64,000 nucleotides of DNA from Methylocystis sp. SC2 (GTDB lineage: Bacteria; Pseudomonadota; Alphaproteobacteria; Rhizobiales; Beijerinckiaceae): positions 590,501-654,500 of the forward strand of contig NC_018485.1 in the NCBI RefSeq assembly GCF_000304315.1, written 5' to 3'. The notes beneath the pieces are model-generated. The model did no database searches and had not been told where the DNA came from. It saw only the letters and a list, made by a program, of their open reading frames with translations. Below are positions 45,448 through 53,862 of this stretch, one piece after another (position 1 is the stretch's first letter; each line of letters opens with the position of its first letter). The translations under genes were made by a program, and so were the position numbers.

Positions 45448-46779
45448 ATGCTTCGAAGGCTCTCCCTGCGCCTTCGCCTGTCGCTGCTGCTCGGCGTCGT
45501 GCTTGCGCTGGGGTTGGCGCTCGGCGTCGGCCTGCTCGTATTGCATGCGGGCGCGCGCGTTCGCGCCGAGGCCGACGGCGCGACGCGGCTTGCGCGCGAA
45601 CTCATAGAAGCGACGCTGACCCGGCTTGACGCGGCGCCCGATCCGCAGGCGGAGATCGCGCGACTTCTCGCCGACGCGCGGCGGCTGCGCCATGTTCGCG
45701 TCGCGCTCGCCGGAGAGGAGACGCCCGCTCGGGAGGACGTCGACCGCTCGCCGCAGTGGTTCACCCGGCTCGTGCTGCCAAACGACGCCGTGACCCGAAT
45801 CGAAACCGGCCGCGGCGCCGCGATCATGATCGCTCCCAATCCCGCGGATGAGATCGCCGAAATCTGGCAGGAGATCGTCTGGCTCGCGATCGGCGGCGCG
45901 GGAATCGCCCTCGCCGCCTTCGCGCTCGTTTCGCTCGCCGTGTCGCGGACGCTGCGTCCGGTCGCGACGCTCGCGGAGGGACTGAAGCGTCTGGAGCGCG
46001 GCGAACATTCGATGCGCGTTCCCGCCGACGGGTCTCCGGAATTCGTCATCATCGCCGAACGAATCAACGCGCTCGCCGCGACGCTGCAACGGCTCGACGA
46101 TGAAAATCGCAAGCTCGTGCGGCGCATGATCCATGTGCAGGACGAAGAGCGAAAAGACATCGCCCGCGATCTGCATGATGAAATCGGCCCCTTTCTGTTC
46201 GCGGTGCGCGCTGGCGTCGGCGCGTTGGCGCGACGGGCGACGGCGTCGGGCGCTGACCCGAACCGGCTCGCCGCGGACTGCGCCCGCATCGACGCGCAGA
46301 TCGCCGCGCTGCAACAGGTCAACAGGCGCATTCTCGGCCGGCTGCGTCCCGCCGCGCTCGAGGAGATGGGACTCGCCGACGCGTTGGAGGCGCTGGCGCA
46401 AGGCTGGCGCGAAACCAACCCGACGGTCGCCATCGCGCTTTCGCTCGACGGCGCCTCAGCGGAGATCGAAGAGGCGACCGCGCTCACCGCCTATCGCATC
46501 GTGCAGGAAGCGCTCGCCAATGCGCTTCGACATTCAGGCGCCGATCGAGTCGAGGTCGCCGTCAAGCGGTCAAAGGACGCATTGCATATCGTCGTGCGGG
46601 ACAATGGGGCCGGTCTCCAAGCGACTTCTTCCGCGTCCTCGGGCGGTCTCGGCTTGCGCGGCATGAGCGAACGAGTCGGCGCGCTCGGCGGCGCGCTCAC
46701 GCTTGCGAACGACGCAAAGGGCGGCGCGCGGCTAACAGCGTCGCTGCCGATGCGCGAAGGCGGAGCGGCGCGTCACTGA
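45448..46779 (+). CDS. Sensor histidine kinase, NarX/DegS type
   Basis: 443-residue membrane kinase. Transmembrane helices at about 10-30 and 148-172 flank a ~115-residue periplasmic sensor region; a HAMP linker follows (RTLRPVATLAEGLKRLERGEH). The HisKA_3 phosphoacceptor is in EERKDIARDLHDEIGPFLF, and the ATPase has YRIVQEALANALRHS (N box), DNGAG and GGLGLRGMSERV. It pairs with the divergent NarL-type regulator. The signal is unknown. The gene's end overlaps the convergent SpoIIAA-like gene by 7 bases. Confidence 0.92.
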   Translation: MLRRLSLRLRLSLLLGVVLALGLALGVGLLVLHAGARVRAEADGATRLARELIEATLTRLDAAPDPQAEIARLLADARRLRHVRVALAGEETPAREDVDRSPQWFTRLVLPNDAVTRIETGRGAAIMIAPNPADEIAEIWQEIVWLAIGGAGIALAAFALVSLAVSRTLRPVATLAEGLKRLERGEHSMRVPADGSPEFVIIAERINALAATLQRLDDENRKLVRRMIHVQDEERKDIARDLHDEIGPFLFAVRAGVGALARRATASGADPNRLAADCARIDAQIAALQQVNRRILGRLRPAALEEMGLADALEALAQGWRETNPTVAIALSLDGASAEIEEATALTAYRIVQEALANALRHSGADRVEVAVKRSKDALHIVVRDNGAGLQATSSASSGGLGLRGMSERVGALGGALTLANDAKGGARLTASLPMREGGAARH

Positions 46780-47144
46780 GCGATAATCCAGTCGCGCGCC
46801 TGATCGGCCTGCGCGGTCGAAAAGGCCTTCATTTCGCCGGGCATCATGAAGCTGAAAAACTGCATCGTGTGCTTGATCCACTCAGCGTCCGTGACAAGCG
46901 CGACCCGTTCCCAGCGCGTGAGATGCTCCATTCCAACCCTAAAGTCCTCCCACATCGCGCCCGGATCAAATCCCGAAAAATCAGGCGCGATTTCGTAATA
47001 GATCCTGATTTTGTCATGTTTCTCGAGCGCATCTCGAACCGCCGGCGCCAGAACCGCGTCATAATCCGCTTTCGTCACGCGTCCCTTGCAGACGATCGCA
47101 ACGACGTTCTCGGGAAAGTTCGAGAGCTGCTCGATCACCAGCAT
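46773..47144 (-). CDS. SpoIIAA/STAS-like protein
   Basis: 123-residue protein matching the SpoIIAA-like (DUF3478) group: a short beta-strand start (MLVIEQL), VVAIVCKGRVTKADYDAVLAP, KIRIYYEIAPDFSGF, and WERVALVTDAEWIKH with PGEMKAFSTAQADQARDWI at the end. AGGAGA precedes the ATG at 47144; the longer frame upstream adds an unlikely N-terminus. STAS-like folds bind lipids or partner proteins; the role is unknown. Confidence 0.8.
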   Translation of the reverse strand: MLVIEQLSNFPENVVAIVCKGRVTKADYDAVLAPAVRDALEKHDKIRIYYEIAPDFSGFDPGAMWEDFRVGMEHLTRWERVALVTDAEWIKHTMQFFSFMMPGEMKAFSTAQADQARDWIIAQ

Positions 47145-47464
47145 TCTCCTCAAAACTTCGCCGCGCAGGATGCGGGGATGCGCAGGATTCCATTTTGGAC
47201 GCCATATCGACGCTCGAACGCCCGACATCGCGTAATTGCGCCGTCCGCCAGGGATTTGAAGACGACCGCCAAAATTTAGATCGGGCGATCATCCGCTCCG
47301 GCAGGCGTCGCCAAGTCCCGTGAGGGTCAAGCGAAGCGCGCGCTCCGTTCCGCTTCGGCTCGTCCCCTTCGCCCAGCTGAGACTCAACAACCCAACTCGA
47401 CTCGCATCGCTTCGCCCCTATATGCGGCTTAACGGTCGACGCACCGCAATGCACGGGGTGGCGC
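47145..47464. other. Intergenic region between divergent genes
   Basis: 320 bases between the SpoIIAA-like gene and the DUF1614 gene, transcribed away from each other. No coding frame, strong hairpin or repeat was noticed; it should contain both promoters. Confidence 0.5.
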
Positions 47465-48193
47465 GTGAACTCACAACATGTCGACTATCTCCCGCTGCCG
47501 CCGATCCTCTACGCGGTCTTCCTCGGCGCGCTCATTGCGCTGTTCCTGCTGATCCAGTTCGGGGTGCTTCGCTATGCTTTCGGCCGCATCGGCCTGAGTT
47601 CGAAATATGCGACGCTCCTCTTGCTCGCGTCGCTTCTGGGAAGTTATGTGAACATTCCGATTGCGCACTTCGCCGACGAACGCGTCGTTCCTCAGGAGAT
47701 GATCGACTTTTTCGGGAGGCGCTATGTCGTCCCGGTGGTCGTCGATTGGCCGGGAATGATACTGGCGGTCAATGTCGGCGGCGCCGTTATTCCGCTGTTG
47801 CTTTCGATCTATTTGCTCGCCCGCAATCGCATCTGGATCGTGGCGGCCTTGGCGACGGCGATCGTTGCTGTGGTCGTCCATTACTTTGCGCGGATTGTGC
47901 CCGGCGCCGGCATTAGCGTGCCGATCCTGGCGCCGCCGCTGTTGTCGGCGGCTCTCGCGATTCTGCTGTCGCGCGATTTCGCTGCGCCGGTCGCCTATGT
48001 CAGCGGCAGTCTCGGCACGCTCATCGGCGCCGACTTGCTCAATCTTGACAAGATAGAGGGCATCGGGACGCCGATCGTCTCGTTTGGCGGCGCAGGAACG
48101 TTCGACGGCATTTTCATCACCGGAATTCTTGCTGTTCTGATCGCGAGCCTGCCCTTGCGGCGGAAAACCACTGGCGTTTCGGCGACGACTTAA
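47465..48193 (+). CDS. DUF1614 integral membrane protein
   Basis: 242-residue protein with about seven membrane helices. DUF1614 features are visible: LGSYVNIPIAHFADE, the VVDWPGMILAVNVGGAVIPLLLS stretch and SGSLGTLIGADLLNLDKI with SFGGAGTFDGIFITGI near the end. The start is GTG with GGGGTGG upstream. Family function unknown. It lies 302 bases upstream of the TonB receptor, separated by a perfect palindrome. Confidence 0.85.
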   Translation: MNSQHVDYLPLPPILYAVFLGALIALFLLIQFGVLRYAFGRIGLSSKYATLLLLASLLGSYVNIPIAHFADERVVPQEMIDFFGRRYVVPVVVDWPGMILAVNVGGAVIPLLLSIYLLARNRIWIVAALATAIVAVVVHYFARIVPGAGISVPILAPPLLSAALAILLSRDFAAPVAYVSGSLGTLIGADLLNLDKIEGIGTPIVSFGGAGTFDGIFITGILAVLIASLPLRRKTTGVSATT

Positions 48194-48311
48194 TCCGATC
48201 TGCGCCGCGCCGACGGCAGCGTGCGCGCCCGCGCGTTCGACGCGCACGGCGGCAGCGTCGCCCGCCGGTATTCGGCTGTTGACGCTGGAGCGCACGGCCG
48301 TTCGCCTGCGT

Positions 48312-48344
48312 CGCATGAGTCGGGATATTTTCCCGACTCATGCG
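48312..48344. terminator. Perfect 14-bp inverted repeat upstream of the lanthanide cluster
   Basis: CGCATGAGTCGGGA (48312-48325) and its exact complement (48331-48344) around TATTT. It lies 118 bases after the DUF1614 stop and about 150 bases before the TonB receptor. T-rich sequence begins about 14 bases beyond the stem, so it is a possible terminator of the DUF1614 transcript; an operator for the cluster is the alternative. Confidence 0.55.
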
Positions 48345-48385
48345 GGATCGCATCCGCATTTTTGCGTTATTTTTCAGAAGTGTAG

Positions 48386-48399
48386 CTGTCGTACAACAG
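48386..48399. promoter_or_regulatory. Candidate operator upstream of TonB receptor
   Basis: CTGTCGTACAACAG, a 14-base dyad with 6 of 7 symmetric pairs, about 97 bases before the receptor start. A TATAAC -10-like hexamer lies downstream at about 48460 with no good -35, which would suit regulated transcription. No regulator is encoded next to it. Confidence 0.3.
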
Positions 48400-48495
48400 A
48401 CGTGAAATATTGCCGGTTTGTCGCCTCTGGCCACTACCGGGTGCGCGCCGCCTCGATATAACTCATTCAAACACGGTTCGAATTCCAGGTCTCTC

Positions 48496-50895
48496 ATGCG
48501 CTACGTCAAACAGGTCTCGCTGCTCGCGCTTTGCGCCTCCATCGCCACAACGGCTCGCGCGCAGCAGGCGCTGCCGACGATCGAGGTGGGTGGCGCGCCT
48601 CTGCGTTCGACCGCGCGACCGCCTGTTCAGACGACGCCCTCAACCCAGCGCGCGCCGGCGGGTCGGGCGTCGGTCACGTCAGCGCCGGCGACGCCCGCTG
48701 CGCCGGCGTCGCCCATCGTGCGTTACGCTGTTCCAGCGGCGACCTACACGATCACCGGCAATGAGCTGCAGAACACGCGCGCGTTTAATCTCACGGACAA
48801 TCTTCTTCGTCAGGCGCCCGGCGTCACCGTCAATGACGTAGCGGGCGGCCCCTTCCTGCCGGAAGTCGATTTCCGCGGCTTTGTCGCGTCGCCCATCGCC
48901 GGAACGCCGCAAGGCCTCGCTGTTTATCAGAACGGCATTCGCGTCAACGAAGCCTGGGGCGACAACGTCTACTGGGACATGATTCCGAGCGTGGCGATCG
49001 ATCGCTTCACGCTCGTCACCGGCAACCCGCTGTTCGGCCTGAACGCCATCGGCGGCGCGGTGACTCTCGACATGAAGACAGGTTTCACTTGGCAGGGCTT
49101 TGAGCTCGACGGCCGCTTTGGCAGCCGCGGCCGTCGCCAGGGAACGATGCAGCACGGACTGATTTCCGGGCCCTTCGCGACCTACATGGCGATGGAGGCT
49201 TTAGGCGACGACGGCTATCGCCAGTTTTCCGGCGCGCATATCAAGCGCTTCTATGGCGACGTCGGCTATCGCGGCGAAAGCGGCGAGATCCACGCCAATG
49301 TGACGCTCGCCAATAACAAGTTCGGCGTGTCTGGGCCGGCGCCGGTCGATCTGACCAATCTCGACGAAAGCGCGGTGTTCACCACGCCACAGACGATCAA
49401 GAACACGCTCTCGATGTTCGACATCAACGGCGTGTTCCAGGCGACGCCGACCTGGAAGCTCTTTGGCGATATGCATTACCGCGCCTTCGATCAGGCGAGG
49501 GTCGACGGCAATACGACCGAATTCGAATGCGAAGAGGGCGAGGAATTCTGCGAAACCGACGCCGGCGACACGAACATCCCCAATTTCTTCAACGGGCAGG
49601 TCCCTCTGGGGGCGGTCGATAGAACCTGGACGCGTTCGCGCACCGTCGGCGGCACGGTGCAGGTCACGAACGACGATCTCTATTTCGGCTTCCATAACAA
49701 GATCACCTTCGGCGTCAGCTACGATCATGGTTGGACCGCCTTCTCGGCCAATGAGGAGCTGGGCATTATTCAGCCCAATCTCGTCGTCGGAGGCTTCGGC
49801 TACATCGTCGAGGAGCAGGCGACCGGCATCTCCAGCGTTTCCGTGCGCGCGGCGAATGACTATCTCGGCGTCTACGCGCTCGACTCGCTCGATCTGACCG
49901 ATGATTTGAAGGTCACGGCGGGCGCGCGCTTCAACCGCGCCGGCATCTCGCTCTACGACATGAGAGGCACGACGCTGAACGGCAACGGCGTTTTCACCCG
50001 CATCAATCCGGTGGCGGGCCTGACCTACAAAATACTGCCGAACGTCTCCGCCTACGCCAGCTACTCCGAGGCCAACCGCGCGCCGACGCCCCTCGAACTC
50101 GGCTGCGCCGACCCTAACCGGCCCTGTCTGATCGACAACTTCCTCGTCGCCGACCCGCCGCTGAAGCAGGTGGAGGCGCAAACGATCGAAGCTGGCTTTC
50201 GGGGCGATCTCGTCATGCCCACGCTCCTGCCCGCCTATGCCGACGCGCTTCCCGGCAATCTCAACTGGAGCCTTGGCGTCTACCGCACCTACAGCTTCAA
50301 CGACATTCTGAGCGTGCCGAGCGCGATCAACGGCCGCGGCTATTTCACCAATGCCGGCACGACGCTGCGCCAAGGCTTCGAATCCTCCTTCCGCTACACG
50401 ACCGAAAGGGTGAACGCCTATCTCAATTACACGCTGACGGACGCCACCTTCCGCTCGACCATCGTGCTCGGCGCGCCCGACAATCCGGTGACCGGGATTT
50501 TTGGGACCGGCGGGTCCATCCTGGTGACGCCCGGCGCCAATCTCACTTCGGTGCCGCGCCACCGCTTCAAGAGCGGTATCGATTTCGCCGTTAACCCGCT
50601 GTGGAAGATCGGGGCGGACGTCGTCTACTCCTCCGGCCCATGGATCCGGGGCGACGAAATCAACATCGCCGGCACGCTGCCCTCCTATGCGATCCTCAAT
50701 TTTCGCACATCCTATCAGCTGGGCCCGAACATCCAGGTCTACGGCCTGCTCGAAAACGCCACCAACACCCGCGCGCGCAGTTTCGGCACGTTTTTCGACA
50801 CGAACGACATCTCCTTCCTCGCCTTCAACAATCCGCGAATGGTCTCGATCGGGCCGCCGCTCGGCGTCTATGGAGGCGTGAAGATCACCTACTGA
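48496..50895 (+). CDS. lutH: TonB-dependent receptor, LutH-like
   Basis: 799-residue outer-membrane transporter. Residues 1-22 are the signal peptide (ends TTARA), followed by LPTIEVGG, which could act as a TonB box, a Pro/Ala-rich linker, the plug (RAFNLTDNLLRQAPGVTVND, FLPEVDFRGF, NPLFGLNAIGGAVTLDMKTG) and a 22-strand barrel ending with KITY. It is the first gene of a run ordered receptor, lanmodulin-like protein, binding protein, propeller and ABC transporter. In Methylorubrum extorquens the lanmodulin gene adjoins lutH, the receptor for chelated lanthanides; the symbol here is assigned from this context. Confidence 0.72.
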   Translation: MRYVKQVSLLALCASIATTARAQQALPTIEVGGAPLRSTARPPVQTTPSTQRAPAGRASVTSAPATPAAPASPIVRYAVPAATYTITGNELQNTRAFNLTDNLLRQAPGVTVNDVAGGPFLPEVDFRGFVASPIAGTPQGLAVYQNGIRVNEAWGDNVYWDMIPSVAIDRFTLVTGNPLFGLNAIGGAVTLDMKTGFTWQGFELDGRFGSRGRRQGTMQHGLISGPFATYMAMEALGDDGYRQFSGAHIKRFYGDVGYRGESGEIHANVTLANNKFGVSGPAPVDLTNLDESAVFTTPQTIKNTLSMFDINGVFQATPTWKLFGDMHYRAFDQARVDGNTTEFECEEGEEFCETDAGDTNIPNFFNGQVPLGAVDRTWTRSRTVGGTVQVTNDDLYFGFHNKITFGVSYDHGWTAFSANEELGIIQPNLVVGGFGYIVEEQATGISSVSVRAANDYLGVYALDSLDLTDDLKVTAGARFNRAGISLYDMRGTTLNGNGVFTRINPVAGLTYKILPNVSAYASYSEANRAPTPLELGCADPNRPCLIDNFLVADPPLKQVEAQTIEAGFRGDLVMPTLLPAYADALPGNLNWSLGVYRTYSFNDILSVPSAINGRGYFTNAGTTLRQGFESSFRYTTERVNAYLNYTLTDATFRSTIVLGAPDNPVTGIFGTGGSILVTPGANLTSVPRHRFKSGIDFAVNPLWKIGADVVYSSGPWIRGDEINIAGTLPSYAILNFRTSYQLGPNIQVYGLLENATNTRARSFGTFFDTNDISFLAFNNPRMVSIGPPLGVYGGVKITY

Positions 50896-50986
50896 CGCCA
50901 GAGGGCGGGATCGGCGCGGGCCGCTAGCCGGCTCGTCGGCGCCCGCGCTATATTGCGTGCGATGGCCTTACTCAAAGGAGTCGCAC

Positions 50987-51388
50987 ATGAAGAAAGCATT
51001 GCTATTCGGCGCCCTCGCGCTTGCTGGCGTCACGGCGCTGCCGGCGACGTCCGCGCTCGCCAAGGCGACCGGCCCCGTCGCCGCGCTTGACACTGACGAC
51101 GACGGAACCGTCGATCTCAAGGAAATCAACAAGTCTGCGAGCGATCTCTTTGCGAGTCTCGAGAAGGACGCGGACGGAACGGTCGACCTCAAAGAGATGA
51201 AGGGACGCGTCTCCAAGAAAGATTTCAAAACCGCCGATCCCGACAATGACGGCACGCTTTCAAAGGACGAATTTATGACGATGGTCTCCGCCATGTTCAA
51301 GGATGCGGATCCCGACAATGACGGAACGCTCGACGCCAAGGAGCTCGCCTCCAAGAAGGGCAAGGCGCTGCTGCGCGTGACACGGTGA
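50987..51388 (+). CDS. lanM: Lanmodulin-like EF-hand protein
   Basis: 133-residue periplasmic protein; signal peptide 1-25 (ends SALA), AAAGGAG 6-7 bases before the ATG. Four EF-hand loops: 35-46 DTDDDGTVDLKE, 59-70 EKDADGTVDLKE, 84-95 DPDNDGTLSKDE, 108-119 DPDNDGTLDAKE. They are separated by only 12-13 residues, as in lanmodulin and unlike ordinary calmodulin-type hands. Lanmodulin's signature Pro at loop position 2 is present in loops 3 and 4 only; loop 2 starts with Glu. The C-terminal ELASKKGKALL resembles the M. extorquens protein. It should bind lanthanides with very high affinity in the periplasm. Located 91 bases after the receptor gene. Confidence 0.87.
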   Translation: MKKALLFGALALAGVTALPATSALAKATGPVAALDTDDDGTVDLKEINKSASDLFASLEKDADGTVDLKEMKGRVSKKDFKTADPDNDGTLSKDEFMTMVSAMFKDADPDNDGTLDAKELASKKGKALLRVTR

Positions 51389-51453
51389 ATCGAGGAAGGC
51401 GCGCGGGCTCTGAAGAACTTGATCCTGCGCGCCAAAGCGGCCATCTAGGCAGC

Positions 51454-52632
51454 ATGAAAAGCTTGGTCGCCGCCTTCTGTTTCGCGCTTTTCGCCGCGCC
51501 GGTCGCGGCCGAAACGGTTAACGTCAAAGTCGGCGTCTTGCGCGAAACCCACGCCCGAGAAACCCTCTCCATTCTCGATATTCCGGCCGCCGACGATACG
51601 CTCGCTGGGGCGCTGATGGGCGCCGCCGACAACAACACCACAGGCAAATTCACCAATCAGACGTTCGAGGCGGTCGACGCGAAGCTCGAGGATGGCGATG
51701 ACGTCGCGGCGGCCCTCGACGCGCTCCTGGACAAGGGCGCGCTGTTGATCATCGCCGATCTTTCGCCCGAACGTCTGCTCGCCGCTTCCGAGCGCGCGAA
51801 GCCGAAAGGCGCGCTGCTTTTTAACGTCTCCGCGACCGACGACAGGCTTCGCGAAGGCGACTGCCGCGCCAATGTCATCCATGTCGCGCCGACGCGTTCG
51901 ATGCTCGCTGACGGTCTCGCGCAATATCTCATCTGGAAGCAATGGCGCCGTTGGCTCCTCATCAAGGGCTCGCATCCCGAAGACGAACTTTTGGCGCAAG
52001 CCTTCCGCAACAGCGCCAAAAAATTCGGCGCGAAGGTCGTCGAGGAACGCGTCTATGAAGACGCCGGCGGCGGACGCCGAAGCGACTCCGGCTCCGTGCA
52101 GACCCAAAGGCAGATCCCGGTCCTGACGCAGAACGCGCCCGCCTATGACGCGCTCATCGCCGCTGATGAGAGCGAGGTCTTTGGCGGCTATCTGCCCTAT
52201 CGCACCTGGGACCCGCGTCCGGTGGCAGGCTCAGGCGGCCTGACGCCGACAAGCTGGGACCCCTCCCATGAGCAATGGGGCGCGCGACAATTGCAGAACC
52301 GCTTCACTCAGACGTTCAGGCGCCTGATGAATGCGCGCGACAATTCGGCCTGGACCGCCATGCGGATGATCGGCGAAGCGGCGACGCGCACCGGTTCGAA
52401 CGACCCCGAGAAGCTCCGCCTCCATCTGCTCGGCGCGGATTTCTCGATCGCCGCATTCAAAGGCGTTCGGCTGACGCTGCGGCCCTGGAACCAGCAACTG
52501 CGCCAGCCGATACTGCTCTCCGACGGGCGGATGATCGTCTCGGTTTCGCCGCAGGAAGGCTTTCTCCATCAAACGAGCGAACTCGACACGCTTGGAGTCG
52601 ATCAGCCGGAGTCGAAATGCAAATTGAAATGA
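51454..52632 (+). CDS. lutA: Periplasmic binding protein of PQQ/lanthanide-linked ABC system (LutA-like)
   Basis: 392-residue exported protein; signal peptide 1-19 (ends PVAA). The family is the substrate-binding protein seen next to PQQ-dependent alcohol dehydrogenase systems, related to type I branched-chain amino-acid binding proteins: VNVKVGVLRETHARETLS, LLIIADLSPERLLAAS, NVIHVAPTRSMLADGLAQYLIWKQWRRWLL, and RTWDPRPVAGSGGLTPTSWDP. In M. extorquens the lutA homologue is needed for lanthanide-dependent methanol growth. The true ligand is unproven. It starts 65 bases after lanM and overlaps the propeller gene. Confidence 0.78.
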   Translation: MKSLVAAFCFALFAAPVAAETVNVKVGVLRETHARETLSILDIPAADDTLAGALMGAADNNTTGKFTNQTFEAVDAKLEDGDDVAAALDALLDKGALLIIADLSPERLLAASERAKPKGALLFNVSATDDRLREGDCRANVIHVAPTRSMLADGLAQYLIWKQWRRWLLIKGSHPEDELLAQAFRNSAKKFGAKVVEERVYEDAGGGRRSDSGSVQTQRQIPVLTQNAPAYDALIAADESEVFGGYLPYRTWDPRPVAGSGGLTPTSWDPSHEQWGARQLQNRFTQTFRRLMNARDNSAWTAMRMIGEAATRTGSNDPEKLRLHLLGADFSIAAFKGVRLTLRPWNQQLRQPILLSDGRMIVSVSPQEGFLHQTSELDTLGVDQPESKCKLK

Positions 52633-53717
52633 AGAACGCCCCCTCCCCACCCCTCCCCCGCTGCCGCGGGAGAGGGAGCAGATTCGGCCTCTCGCTCCTT
52701 TTCGCGAAACGCCGATCGTTGGCGTCCCCTCTCCCGCGAAGCGGGGGAGGGACAGGGAGGGGGTTGTGGGTCGCGGCGCTGCTCGCAACTTTGATCGCGC
52801 CCGCCCACGCCTACCAGGCATACGTCAGCAACGAGAAGGGCAATTCCATCACCATCCTCGATACGGAGAAGCTGGAAGCGACAGCGACCGTGAAGGTGGG
52901 CCGCCGCCCGCGCGGCATTGCGCTCAACAAGGACGGCTCCGAACTCTATATCTGCGCCGGCGACGATGACGCCATTCAAGTGCTCGACACGAAGACGCTC
53001 AAGGTCACCGGAAAGCTGCCCTCGGGCCCGGATCCCGAGCTCCTGACGCTCAGTCCCGACGGCGACGTGATTTATGTCTCGAACGAAAACGACAATCTCG
53101 TCACGCTGATCGACGTGAAAAAGAAGGAGATGATCGGCGACATTCCCGTCGGCGTCGAACCCGAGGGCATGGCCATCAGTCCCGACGGCAAGCTGCTCGT
53201 CAACACCTCGGAAACGACCAATATGGCGCATCTCATCGACACCCAGTCGAAAGAGATCGTCGCGAATATTCTGGTCGACAGCCGCCCACGTTTCGCCGAG
53301 TTCAAGCGGGACGGGTCGGAGCTGTGGGTGTCGTCGGAAGTCGGGGGCACCGTCGCGATCATCGATCCCGCGAAACGTGCGTTGAAGCAGAAGATCAGCT
53401 TCGACATTCCGGCGATGTCGAAAGAGGCGATCCAGCCGATCGGCATTTCATTCACGCGCGACGGAAAGCGCGCCTTCGTCGCGCTGGGGCCAGCCAATCG
53501 CGTCGCGGTGATCGACGCCGAGACGAAGAAAATCGAAAAATATCTGCTGGTCGGCCAGCGCGTCTGGCACCTCGCTTTCACGCCGGACGAAAAATATCTG
53601 CTCACCGCCAATGGCGTTTCGAATGATGTGTCGGTGATCGACGTCGCATCGCTCAAAGTGGTGAAGTCGATCCCGGTCGGCGCCTTCCCCTGGGGCGTCG
53701 TCGTGGCGCCGCAATGA
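52617..53717 (+). CDS. YVTN beta-propeller protein of PQQ-linked ABC system
   Basis: Exported seven-bladed propeller. Each blade carries the YVTN-type pattern, for example AYVSNEKGNSITILDTE, ELYICAGDDDAIQVLDTK, VIYVSNENDNLVTLIDVK and ELWVSSEVGGTVAIIDP. The same family accompanies the ABC transporter in PQQ-dependent alcohol oxidation loci. The start is unclear: the ATG at 52617 has GGAG 5 bases upstream and overlaps lutA, giving 366 residues, but about 45 of the first residues are translated from a REP-like element (52639-52763). An in-frame TTG at 52764, preceded by a purine-rich AGGGAGGGGG, would begin right at the secretion signal WVAALLATLIAPAHA. Symbol left blank because the lut letter is uncertain. 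Confidence 0.82.
   Translation: MQIEMKNAPSPPLPRCRGRGSRFGLSLLFAKRRSLASPLPRSGGGTGRGLWVAALLATLIAPAHAYQAYVSNEKGNSITILDTEKLEATATVKVGRRPRGIALNKDGSELYICAGDDDAIQVLDTKTLKVTGKLPSGPDPELLTLSPDGDVIYVSNENDNLVTLIDVKKKEMIGDIPVGVEPEGMAISPDGKLLVNTSETTNMAHLIDTQSKEIVANILVDSRPRFAEFKRDGSELWVSSEVGGTVAIIDPAKRALKQKISFDIPAMSKEAIQPIGISFTRDGKRAFVALGPANRVAVIDAETKKIEKYLLVGQRVWHLAFTPDEKYLLTANGVSNDVSVIDVASLKVVKSIPVGAFPWGVVVAPQ
52639..52763. repeat. REP-like element inside the propeller gene's 5' end
   Basis: Two hairpins of opposite orientation: CCCTCCCCCGCTGCCGCGGG-type arm at 52650-52676 and TCTCCCGCGAAGCGGGGGAG-type arm at 52728-52747, with outer CCCCCTCCC and GGGAGGGGG ends that also pair. The same architecture occurs at 61130-61276. 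Its length is compatible with the open frame, so it is read through. Confidence 0.8.
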
Positions 53718-53735
53718 CCATGAGTCTTTCCGTTT

Positions 53736-53842
53736 GTCATTCCCGACGCGCGAAGCGCGATCGGGAATCCAGAGCCGCGATCGGCGCTGTTGGCCGCAGC
53801 TCTGGATTCCCGGTCATTCGCTTCGCGAACGCCGGGAATGAC
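53736..53842. repeat. Mosaic inverted repeat between propeller and ATPase genes
   Basis: Perfect outer arms GTCATTCCCG and CGGGAATGAC at the two ends, perfect inner arms GGGAATCCAGAGC (53763-53775) and GCTCTGGATTCCC (53799-53811), and small GC hairpins between. It occupies almost the whole 145-base gap. A related copy lies at 54634-54731. Confidence 0.85.
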
Positions 53843-53862
53843 AATCCTGTCGGAGCGCCCCA

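Noticed and set aside
48465..48495. GGTTCGAATTCC as a tRNA T-arm
   Set aside because: No acceptor stem, anticodon arm or CCA context around it; it lies in the receptor leader.
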